Source: Ferroplasma sp.
GTDB lineage: Archaea; Thermoplasmatota; Thermoplasmata; Thermoplasmatales; Thermoplasmataceae
Direction of reading: 5' to 3'
NCBI RefSeq assembly: GCF_031200575.1
Contig: NZ_CP133597.1
Location: forward strand, 1,364,001-1,428,000
Length of the DNA stretch: 64,000 nucleotides
In this document: piece by piece, positions 56,200-63,202 of the stretch
Layout: every line of letters starts with the position of its first letter
Numbering within the stretch: the first letter of the stretch is position 1
Notes under the pieces: model-generated
What the model was told of the DNA's origin: nothing
The model's input: only the letters and a program-made list of their open reading frames with translations
Databases searched by the model: none
Program-made: the position numbers and the translations under genes

Positions 56200-57458
56200 G
56201 TGTACCATATTTTGTGTAAATATAAACCCCCTGTTAATAATGAAATGATCATTAAATAACAGGGAGAAATACCTCTTTTGAACAAAAAGGAGGTAATAAA
56301 ATATTGAATATGACAATATAAACATATCGAATGTAGAAGATATAATAGAACAGACAGTTAAAGAAAAGCTGGAAGCACTTATGAGAATAGAGCATGACCA
56401 ATATTTAGAGGAGAATCCAGGAATAAAGAATTGCTTCTATAAAAGGAATTTAAAGACCAAACACGGTGAATTAAAGGAATTATCAGTGCCAAGGAACAGG
56501 GATAATACATTCCACAGTGCAGTAATAGATAATAACAGGGTAGGCCTTGAGGAACTGATAACATCAATGTACTCAAATGGAGTATCCACAGGGAGGATAT
56601 CAGCTATATTGAAGGATATATTCAATAACAGGTACTCTCCATGATCAATATCCAGAATAACAGACTTAACACTGGAAGAGGTAAATAAGTTTGTCAACAG
56701 GAAGCTTGACAAAAATTACATAGCTGTAATGTTCGATGGATTGTTCTTCTACTTAAGGAGGGAAACAGTAGACAAGGATCCTGCAATATTTGCATTAGGT
56801 ATTAAGGAATCAGGAGAGTATGAGATATTGGGATTCTATTTAACAATAAAGGAGTCACATAATAACTACAAGGACGTTTTAGAAGACCTATACAGAAGGG
56901 GATTGAAGGAATCATTGTTATTCATAGCAGATGGAATTACAGATTTAGATGAGGATATAATGAAGATATACCCGGGAAGTGATTTCCAGCTGTGCACAAT
57001 ACACTATTCCAGGGGATTGAAATCCAAGGTAAAGGAAAAGGATATGGAAATAATAGAAGATGCAAATAAAATGTTTAAATGCAGCAATAAGCAGGAGGCA
57101 ATAGCAAGATTCAATGAAATTAAGGATAAATGGGAGAATAGGCATCCAAATGTAATATACAATACTGAGAAAAAGCTCGGTCAGTTATTGAGATTCTATA
57201 TTTATACCTCTAAAATAAGGAATTCATTTAAATCTACAAATGAGATAGAGAGATTGAATGGTGAGATAAGAAGGAGGGTAAAGGTAATATCATCATTCCC
57301 TGATGGGGGCTCTGCAATGAAGATGTTCTATTTGAAATCCATAGAGTTCAATTCAAAGCATGCATTCAGGAAGATGAGAGATGCTATAAATGCAATGATG
57401 AGATTAAAGAGATGTTCAATAAGAGGTACCCTTTATAAATACGCAAAATATGGTACAC
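56200..57458 (+). mobile_element. IS256-type insertion sequence
   Basis: An element of about 1.26 kb bounded by the perfect 15-bp terminal inverted repeats GTGTACCATATTTTG (56200-56214) and its complement CAAAATATGGTACAC (57444-57458). Inside lies an IS256/Mutator transposase on the plus strand. I do not see an exact 8-9-bp target duplication at the ends. It sits between cas3 and the divergent nuclease gene. Confidence 0.88.
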
Positions 57459-57505
57459 GTTCTGAAAATCTCGGTAATGCAACACTTATTATAATAGTTA
57501 TTTAA
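56303..57505 (+). pseudogene. IS256-family transposase with an in-frame stop
   Basis: One frame runs from about 56303 to 57505, interrupted by a TGA at 56642-56644. The MULE-type catalytic residues are intact: VMFDGLFF (first Asp), FIADGITDLDEDI (second Asp) and NEIERLNGEIRRRVKVISSFPDG (Glu and R-x-x-R-x-x-FP motif). A perfect Shine-Dalgarno (AAAAAGGAGGTAAT, 56285-56298) precedes the expected start by the usual distance, but there the codon is ATT, not ATG. The frame reads through the right inverted repeat, so its last residues are not original. Two lesions suggest an inactive copy. Confidence 0.87.
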
Positions 57506-57541
57506 AAAAAGATATTTATATTAAATGGAGATAATATAGTT

Positions 57542-59347
57542 ATGAGCTTAACTAGCATAATTAAGGAAAGCCCTGAAATTCAAAATTTCCTAGTCTCACG
57601 CATAAAGACTCGTCCAAAAATACCAGATACTAAAAATATAACATTTTCTAATAATGTTAATCCGTCTATGGTTGGAACTGCTTTTGATTATATGTTTAGA
57701 TTTGAGTTAAAGAGAAAATATCCATGGGCAATTGAAAGTGGATGGATTGCACAGAATGGCTTAAGTAATATGGTATTGGCTAAATTCCAAGTGGGAGATG
57801 GAGCCGACTCACCACATCACCTTTTACTTATTAATTGGGCTGACACCGGTCAACGAACAATGGATTATACAAAATCTGCAAGGGAAAAATATTACAAAAA
57901 TCCTAGCGATAAGAATTTGAGGAAACTAGTAGAGATGTGCTACAGATTAAGCTATCTGGACGTGATTTATAGAGAAGGCAAACTCCCTTCTGTTCCTGTA
58001 CCAAAGGATAAACTCATGCCTGCGCCAACTGAGGAAGAAATAGATGATATTATTTCAATGATTTCAAAATCAGAGGAATTTATTAATTCTGAAACATTTG
58101 CCAATAGCAAATTCATAGTATTAAATCCAGATTTTGGAGATTATTCAAAGTTGGTTCGTGGGGCTGATGCCGATATAATCACTTCTACCTCACTTATAGA
58201 TTTAAAAACATCCCGAAATCTACGAATAACAAATTACGACTTAGCCCAAATAGTGGGATATTACTTCCTGCTCCGGCTCTATAATGAAGAACACTCCCAT
58301 CTTCTAATACCATATGTTTTAAATGAGATGAAGATGGGGCGGAGATTTTTGCACGAAAGATATAAAGAGGGTGAATATCCCATGGAAAATTATTTCTTCA
58401 GCCAATCCGAAATATATAAATTTCCAGATATTTCTGAAATCGGGATATTTTTTTCAAGATATGGTATGGAATATACAAGTCCTGTAGATAACGTCTCTAT
58501 TAATAGAGAAGACCTTATAAAATTTGAAGAATTAATTAAAGATTTTAAAGAAACTCGGCAAATCCAAATTATAGAACTTATGAAATTGAAGGATGTTGGA
58601 TCCATACGCTCAAGAACACTTACTGATATGGGCATTAAAACTATAGAGGAACTTGCAAATTTTCCCTTAAGCAGGGGAAAGAGAGTAATGATAAATAATG
58701 TCGGCTTTGACAGACTCCACACCATTGCAAGGGAATATTTGGATCATAAAATTGAACTGAGAAAAAATGTAACTATTGATGAGGCAATTAAAACCTTTGA
58801 CTTTAGTGATGAGGTTTATCTTGATATTGAAACAACTGGGCTTTTGTCAAATTCACAAATATGGTTAATTGGAATGTGGTTCAAGAGAGAAAATAAACTC
58901 ATTTCACTATTTGCCAGTGAACCTAGTAAAGAAAAGACTATACTAAAACAATACCTGCAGATAGTATCTGGTATAAGAGGTGCAATTGTCACTTTTTCTG
59001 GGAAGGGTTTTGATAATGAACTTATTGAAAGCAGACTTAAGGAATATAGATTGTGGTACAAATCTAAACCACCAGTTTATCTAGATATTTTGCAGGTTAT
59101 AAGGAGGTCGGTATTTATACCGGCCAGTAATGGTTTAAAGAACTTGGCTGAATGGATGGGTTATACTTTCAAACATCCAGACCTAAGTGGTGCCGCAATG
59201 CCTCAATTATATAATGAATATCTTAATATGCATGATCAAAAACTATATAACAATCTTATAGAATACAATGAGGATGATGTCAAGTCTCTATCGTATGTCG
59301 TTGATTTTATAAGACATGTTTTGTTAGAGCGAAAACAACATGCTTAA
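57542..59347 (+). CDS. RecB-like nuclease fused to HhH and DEDD exonuclease domains, next to CRISPR
   Basis: A 601-aa multi-domain protein. Residues about 40-330 contain a PD-(D/E)XK nuclease: RGADADIITSTSLIDLKTSRN with D211, D220 and K222, then NYDLAQIVGYYFLL, the Q-x-x-x-Y RecB helix (Q236, Y240). Residues about 345-400 look like a helix-hairpin-helix (LKDVGSIRSRTLTDMGIKTIEELANF). Residues about 420-590 are a DEDD RNase H-like exonuclease: VYLDIETTG (D428, E430), FSGKGFDNEL (D491), YLDILQVIRR (D514) and EYNEDDVKSL (D578/D579). The layout recalls TM0106-type YprB nucleases. It is upstream of, and divergent from, the cas operon, so a CRISPR-accessory or DNA-repair role is possible. Confidence 0.8.
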   Translation: MSLTSIIKESPEIQNFLVSRIKTRPKIPDTKNITFSNNVNPSMVGTAFDYMFRFELKRKYPWAIESGWIAQNGLSNMVLAKFQVGDGADSPHHLLLINWADTGQRTMDYTKSAREKYYKNPSDKNLRKLVEMCYRLSYLDVIYREGKLPSVPVPKDKLMPAPTEEEIDDIISMISKSEEFINSETFANSKFIVLNPDFGDYSKLVRGADADIITSTSLIDLKTSRNLRITNYDLAQIVGYYFLLRLYNEEHSHLLIPYVLNEMKMGRRFLHERYKEGEYPMENYFFSQSEIYKFPDISEIGIFFSRYGMEYTSPVDNVSINREDLIKFEELIKDFKETRQIQIIELMKLKDVGSIRSRTLTDMGIKTIEELANFPLSRGKRVMINNVGFDRLHTIAREYLDHKIELRKNVTIDEAIKTFDFSDEVYLDIETTGLLSNSQIWLIGMWFKRENKLISLFASEPSKEKTILKQYLQIVSGIRGAIVTFSGKGFDNELIESRLKEYRLWYKSKPPVYLDILQVIRRSVFIPASNGLKNLAEWMGYTFKHPDLSGAAMPQLYNEYLNMHDQKLYNNLIEYNEDDVKSLSYVVDFIRHVLLERKQHA

Positions 59348-59484
59348 ATGAGTGTGTTATTATTATGACCTGTTTCTTATATGATTTATTTATATGGCAA
59401 AACCTATAATTTCTAGTATAAGACCGACCAGCAAAGACTTAACTAAAGGAATAATGTAGAAATCCATCGGGTTTTTAGAATTAG

Positions 59485-59559
59485 TTTCTAGAAAATGTCC
59501 TGGAAGAGATATTAAAGGATCCTGAAATGCTGAAGAAGTTCAGGAATGAAATGAAATAA
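59485..59559 (+). pseudogene. C-terminal fragment of an unknown gene
   Basis: In the gene-free interval 59348-59586 a short open piece ends LEEILKDPEMLKKFRNEMK at a TAA. It is amphipathic and looks coding but has no start, so it may be the remnant of a lost gene. The rest of the gap shows nothing else. Confidence 0.35.
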
Positions 59560-59586
59560 ATATATATCCCAAAATGCTTAGGCTTT

Positions 59587-60048
59587 ATGGTCAATTCAAT
59601 ATATCACAAATTACATCTTGGAAAAACATACCATATAATTAGTAAAAATGATTGCAAGTACTCAATAAAATCTGGTAATTCATCCATGGATGAATATACC
59701 TTGAAGGATTTTTATAATGATTCATTATATGATAATTATCTTGTTGTTGTTAAAACAGAAAATAATATTCCTGTAGGCGTAATTGAAATTATTATAAATG
59801 ATAAGTTTACCATAGAGATGGTTGAGGTAGATATTACAAAGCAGGGTACAGGCTTAGGCACAAGCATGATGATAAAATCAGAAAGTATAGCAAAACAACT
59901 GAATTTTAAAGAAATCTATCTGGAGGCTGTAGAGAATAAGGTAGAATTTTATAAGAACCGTGGTTTTGAAATTTATGCTGAGCCTTATTATAATGAAGAG
60001 TGGGGGCGGTTATTCCCCATGAAAAAGAAAATAGATGACAATGTTTAA
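59587..60048 (+). CDS. GNAT-family N-acetyltransferase
   Basis: A 153-aa GNAT fold protein. The acetyl-CoA loop is ITKQGTGLGTSMMIKSE (Q-x-x-G-x-G/A), preceded by the beta strand EMVEVDI and followed by the helix and IYLEAVENKVEFYKNRGFEIY (N-x-x-x-x-F-Y-x-x-x-G-F motif). An ATG follows a short AT-rich gap. A ribbon-helix-helix gene starts 23 nt after its stop, so the two may form a TacT-like toxin/antitoxin pair, with an order opposite to the usual. Alternatively it is a simple metabolic acetyltransferase. Confidence 0.82.
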   Translation: MVNSIYHKLHLGKTYHIISKNDCKYSIKSGNSSMDEYTLKDFYNDSLYDNYLVVVKTENNIPVGVIEIIINDKFTIEMVEVDITKQGTGLGTSMMIKSESIAKQLNFKEIYLEAVENKVEFYKNRGFEIYAEPYYNEEWGRLFPMKKKIDDNV

Positions 60049-60071
60049 ATAATATTACAACATGTAATACT

Positions 60072-60314
60072 ATGGTAGGAATAAAAAAGATATCTATATC
60101 AATAAATGGAGAGCTTAAAAACGCATTAGATGTTTTGTCTGATGGAGAGGGCATAAGCAGATCTAGGCTTATAGAATCCATTTTAAGCAATGATAAAAAT
60201 ATTAAAATGACAATAAATTCAATGAGGGCCGATACGGCTTCCGGGGTTTATGCAGTTCCCGGGCACAGGGAACACATTAACAAAGAAAGGGATGAAAAAA
60301 TTGTCCAGAATTGA
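60072..60314 (+). CDS. Ribbon-helix-helix (CopG-like) DNA-binding protein
   Basis: An 80-aa protein starting MVGIKKISISINGELKNALD, a beta strand and helix of the RHH fold, then EGISRSRLIESILSNDKNI as the second helix (SRSRLIE). The remaining 40 residues are basic and polar (ADTASGVYAVPGHREHINKE) and may fold upon binding a partner, as antitoxin tails do. It follows a GNAT gene and precedes the operator-like repeats at 60660-60728. It may control its own operon. Confidence 0.75.
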   Translation: MVGIKKISISINGELKNALDVLSDGEGISRSRLIESILSNDKNIKMTINSMRADTASGVYAVPGHREHINKERDEKIVQN

Positions 60315-61005
60315 ATGGTGAACCTTTGTTGTTAACCCATTGAAGTGATTTTATGATATGTTCTGAATTTTCATGTATGCATTGCTTCAATATGCATTCA
60401 TCTTAATGGGATTCCGTGAATGTTCCAGACATTTTATTCTGTGTTACACAGGCCTATCATTAAAAAATGGACATGGAATTATCTGGATAAAAATAAAGGT
60501 ATTTACAAATCTAGTTCTGAACCAGTATTTGTGGCTTAAATCTGATATCAGAACAATATCAGATATATGGAAACTCAGTGAAATCAAAGATAAAATAATG
60601 AAAATCTGATATGGCTGCCGCTGCTTTCCTACTATTATATAATTAAGAATAAATCTAAAGTGAACACCCAGTGAACACTTGCAGATATCGTAAAATAAAA
60701 GGTTTAAAAACAAAGTGTTCACGTTCACTTGTATTTAATGTATAATATTAACTAATTAAGAGTAAAAGGAAAACATGGACCAGGATTGGGAAGCGGTAAA
60801 ACAGATATCCGGATGGCCATGGGCCAAACAATGAATTGTTATATAATAACATTGAAAGTACTGGTTTTCCGTGAATTATTCTAATAATAGTTAAATATTT
60901 CACTATTTTTATATTAATAAAATCTAAATCATCAATCGCTTGGAAACCCAATAAAATATTCTTCATAGCTTAGAATTTTATAAGATTATTTTTATACTTA
61001 TAAGC
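60315..61005. other. Gene-poor stretch with operator-like repeats
   Basis: About 690 bases with no confident gene. Two weak frames appear: one coding for MFQTFYSVLHRPIIKKWTWN... (39 aa, about 60421-60540) and a 19-aa ORF MDQDWEAVKQISGWPWAKQ at 60775-60834. In another frame the latter stretch reads GPGLGSGKT, a P-loop-like sequence without further support. The GTGAACAC repeats are listed separately. Confidence 0.45.
60660..60728. repeat. GTGAACAC direct and inverted repeats around a TATA-like box
   Basis: GTGAACAC occurs at 60660-60667 and 60671-60678, and its complement GTGTTCAC at 60715-60722, followed by GTTCAC (60723-60728). A TATA-like GGTTTAAAAAC (60701-60711) lies between the arms. The symmetry is that of an operator for a dimeric repressor, with a promoter between the sites, or of iteron-like elements of a plasmid or virus. 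The nearest candidate binder is the RHH protein. Confidence 0.6.
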
Positions 61006-61191
61006 ATGCTCTTGAACTTCTTTGCAGTCCCGATCAGTCCCTACTTTGTGAAAATACCCGGGACTGAAGATGAGCTTAGAAAATACAGGCTCCAGACCTC
61101 ACGAGTCCCAGTTGCTTCCTATGTTCAAAAACATTTTAAAAATAGAAAAAGAATAAAGGATATAAGGCGGTCGGGACTGAATGGGGTTTAA
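61006..61191 (+). CDS. Small hypothetical protein
   Basis: A 61-aa ORF with a basic C-terminal half (SYVQKHFKNRKRIKDIRRSGLNGV). A TATA-like TTTTATAAG at about 60976-60984 is about 25 nt upstream of the ATG, which suits a leaderless gene. No family is recognised. The CAGTCCC-type repeats overlap it, so the ORF may be incidental. Confidence 0.35.
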   Translation: MLLNFFAVPISPYFVKIPGTEDELRKYRLQTSRVPVASYVQKHFKNRKRIKDIRRSGLNGV

Positions 61192-61245
61192 TCCTGTAAA
61201 ATAAAGGCTCAGAGTCAGTCCCTATCACTTTTTGGTACCCGACAC
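61027..61245. repeat. CAGTCCC-containing repeats (about 25 bp), one with a hairpin
   Basis: CAGTCCCTACTTTGTGAAAA followed by TACCCG (about 61033-61057) resembles CAGTCCCTATCACTTTTTGG followed by TACCCG (about 61218-61242). The first copy also forms a hairpin with GGGACTG at its end (CAGTCCC...GGGACTG). CAGTCCC and its complement occur several more times in this stretch. They may be recombinase or operator sites of an integrated element. Confidence 0.5.
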
Positions 61246-61367
61246 TGGAGTTTTAGATTTAAACGTGATTACAAATAGTAATAATCAGGAAAATAAATAT
61301 TTCATGATTTTTGAAAAAATTTATATTATTTATTTTTCAATAACTAAGGGTTAATATTTTTCTGATG

Positions 61368-61853
61368 TTAATAAAGAAAATCATCATTTATATTCGCTTT
61401 ATTTGATAATTCAAACAAGATTTTGAAGGATTCTTTATAATACCTGAATACACGTAAAATGTCAAAAGTACCAACTGTAACGTTTTTATCATTAGAATAT
61501 AAATATGTAGAGAGAAGAGGGATGTTATGCACGCAATAATGCCACTCAATTTCTAATAAAGCATACCCTATGAAAGATGAATGAAATGAAAAACCAGAAA
61601 TTATACTCTTATATTTTTCCTAGAGTTCAAGATTTTGATTAATGTCATTGAATAAAGGTGGAACTTCTAATCTATAGGTTTTTAATTTATTAGATATTCC
61701 TTTATTTTTATTCTTACTTTTCTCTTCTATAATTTTTTTAATATTTTCTACATATATATCAAACAATGTTTGATCAGCATATATCTTTTTAAGGGTATTT
61801 ATCTTATTCGCAGGTACGCTAAACCCTAATGTCTCTGTAGTTTGTACCCTCAA
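61368..61853 (-). pseudogene. ORF of about 160 codons with a single in-frame TAG
   Basis: A minus-strand frame opens at a TTG (61853) and reads RVQTTETLGFSVPANKINTL... to a TAG at 61622-61620. It then stays open and coding-like for another 83 codons (beginning EKYKSIISGFSFHSS, with LLEIEWHYCVHNIPLLSTY) to a TAA at 61370-61368. The part after the stop is rich in Tyr, Phe and Leu and has no further stop, so it looks like one gene split by an amber codon. No family is recognised. A single nonsense mutation is the simplest view; programmed readthrough is the alternative. Confidence 0.5.
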
Positions 61854-61867
61854 TAAAACAGCCTCTA

Positions 61868-62143
61868 TTGTTTTTTCCCCTCTATCCTAACAAAAAAATA
61901 AGCCTGAATACTTATGTTTTTGATAGAAAAAGTACTTTTCTTTATATACTTTCTAAAATAAAGGCACTTAGGGGTATAATTCTACCTGAAACCTATAACA
62001 TCTCTCTAAATGACAGTATTGGGAGTACTTTTCCTTTTAACATTCCATTCCATCCAGGAGAGGGGCCCGAGATTGATTACCCGGATGGACCATATGAACC
62101 GGAATACCCAGAAGAAGATCCAGGAGATGATCCGGATGATTAA
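61868..62143 (+). CDS. Small protein with an acidic proline-rich tail
   Basis: The frame ends in a striking tail, HPGEGPEIDYPDGPYEP followed by EYPEEDPGDDPDD. The TAA at 62141-62143 is followed at once by the ribosome site of the next gene, so it is probably translated as first gene of a three-gene operon. The start is not clear: TTG at 61868 is shown, but a TATA box (TTTATATA, about 61939-61947) suggests transcription from about 61970, which would need a non-ATG start inside. The frame is otherwise not recognised. Divergent from the ORF with the TAG. Confidence 0.45.
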   Translation: MFFPLYPNKKISLNTYVFDRKSTFLYILSKIKALRGIILPETYNISLNDSIGSTFPFNIPFHPGEGPEIDYPDGPYEPEYPEEDPGDDPDD

Positions 62144-62156
62144 GGAGGGGAAAATG
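62141..62156 (+). promoter_or_regulatory. Ribosome binding site setting the start of the winged-helix gene
   Basis: AAGGAGGGG (62142-62150) overlaps the upstream TAA and lies about 4 nt before the ATG at 62154. It supports this start over the longer frame beginning at 62010, which would overlap the upstream gene. Confidence 0.65.
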
Positions 62157-62348
62157 TTTTTAGACCTTCCTGAAGACTGGAAGAAAATAATAAGGACCCT
62201 TAAAGATGGACCAGCTTCCAGGGAAGAGATAGTTAAGAGATCCGGGGTAGATGAGAAGAAGGCCACTAAAATTATAAAGGCCATGAAAGATCTTGCAATA
62301 GTAGATAAGGGCCCGGACTGGATAATAACATTGAGGGATAAGAAATGA
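62154..62348 (+). CDS. Small winged-helix DNA-binding protein
   Basis: A 64-aa protein, MFLDLPEDWKKIIRTLKDG followed by PASREEIVKRSGVDEKKATKIIKAMKDLAIV: one winged helix with a recognition helix EEIVKRSGVDEKKATKIIK and a wing GPDWIITL. Archaeal viruses and plasmids commonly code for such small regulators. A GGAGGGG ribosome site precedes the ATG. The last bases overlap the next start (ATGATG). Confidence 0.65.
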   Translation: MFLDLPEDWKKIIRTLKDGPASREEIVKRSGVDEKKATKIIKAMKDLAIVDKGPDWIITLRDKK

Positions 62349-62593
62349 TGCAGGCCACATTAGAGGAGTTCAGGCCCAGGGGAAAGATCTTCCAGGAATT
62401 CGATTACCTTATCCGGGAATACATAAGATCCACTGGAACCGATAACTTTGACAAATACGATTTATATGACTTTACCTGGAAATGCCCGGGAAGAATGAGG
62501 ATTAAATCTATGCAGAGAAATGGATTCTTTGCAGTGTATCGACTGTACCTGGTGGATAAGGCCAGGAGACATGAATACAGATCTGAGGAATAA
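62345..62593 (+). CDS. Hypothetical protein, last gene of the winged-helix operon
   Basis: An 82-aa polar protein, with EFDYLIREYIRSTGTDNFDKYDLYDFTWKCPGRMRIKSMQRNGFFAVYRLYLVDKARR. It is mostly charged and aromatic with no clear motif, but its start is coupled to the winged-helix gene and its frame is clean. A function in DNA binding or as a partner of the regulator is possible. The second ATG at 62348 is an equally good start. Confidence 0.55.
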   Translation: MMQATLEEFRPRGKIFQEFDYLIREYIRSTGTDNFDKYDLYDFTWKCPGRMRIKSMQRNGFFAVYRLYLVDKARRHEYRSEE

Positions 62594-62731
62594 TAATATT
62601 TATTTTAAGTATAATATAATCCAGTAATTATATAATATTATTTTTATATTACAAAAACAGGATCGGGAGTATATAAATAGGGCTAAGATATTTCTATCAA
62701 TGTATTACAGGGAGTTTAATACTTATAAATG

Positions 62732-62804
62732 CGCCCCGAACGGGATTTGAACCCGTGTCACAGGCTCGACAGGCCTGTATGATAGGCCGCTACACTATCG
62801 GGGC
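62732..62804 (-). tRNA. tRNA-Asp (anticodon GTC)
   Basis: On the minus strand the acceptor arms GCCCCGA and TCGGGGC pair, followed by discriminator G. The anticodon stem CAGGC/GCCTG encloses CTGTCGA, so the anticodon is GTC. The T arm is ACGGG-TTCAAAT-CCCGT. CCA is not encoded. The whole is 73 nt, with no intron. The AT-rich accessory block ends next to its 3' end, so it may be an integration site. Confidence 0.96.
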
Positions 62805-62832
62805 AGCGTTGTATTCCCGTAATTCTATCGTT

Positions 62833-62841
62833 TTATATAAA
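62833..62841 (-). promoter_or_regulatory. TATA box of tRNA-Asp
   Basis: TTTATATAA on the minus strand lies about 30 nt upstream of the mature 5' end, the usual place for an archaeal tRNA promoter. Confidence 0.65.
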
Positions 62842-62847
62842 CATTTT

Positions 62848-63075
62848 TTATTTTCTGTAGAATCTGAAGAAGAACCATATAAAGAATCCAGTTATCAGTA
62901 TCCCTGAGATCGATACAAGAATCATTCTAATATAAATTACTGAGGTAAACATAGAGAGCAGAACAAGGACTGCATTGGTTCCCATAATAGATATGAGAAT
63001 AACAAGGAACTTTCCAGCAGGCATCCTTTTTTTCTCCTCGAACAGTTCCTTAATTTCCATGTCAATTTTATCCAT
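62848..63075 (-). CDS. Small membrane protein, two helices
   Basis: A 75-aa protein with a charged N-terminus (MDKIDMEIKELFEEKKRMP) and two hydrophobic segments (about 23-44 and 48-70). It ends in a basic FFFRFYRK. The reading frame is clean and it lies between the tRNA and hemA. No family is recognised; it could be a small membrane partner or a regulator. Confidence 0.55.
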   Translation of the reverse strand: MDKIDMEIKELFEEKKRMPAGKFLVILISIMGTNAVLVLLSMFTSVIYIRMILVSISGILITGFFIWFFFRFYRK

Positions 63076-63202
63076 TTATTAGATATTCCATTCAAGCTAT
63101 TACGCTTTTATTATCAATATATACTGTTTATCACAAAATACTTTATTACTATATAATTTAACTACCAATTGCTTTATATAACAATTTAGTATTCACATTC
63201 AT

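Noticed and set aside
60775-60834. P-loop ATPase fragment (GPGLGSGKT)
   Set aside because: Only nine residues agree, no start codon fits that frame and no other ATPase motif follows.
61868-62143. Use of the longer winged-helix frame from 62010
   Set aside because: The ribosome site directly before the ATG at 62154 and the overlap with the acidic frame make the shorter protein more likely.
59348-62731. tRNA-bounded integrated element with att sites
   Set aside because: I found no second copy of the tRNA-Asp 3' end and no integrase gene inside the window, so boundaries cannot be supported.
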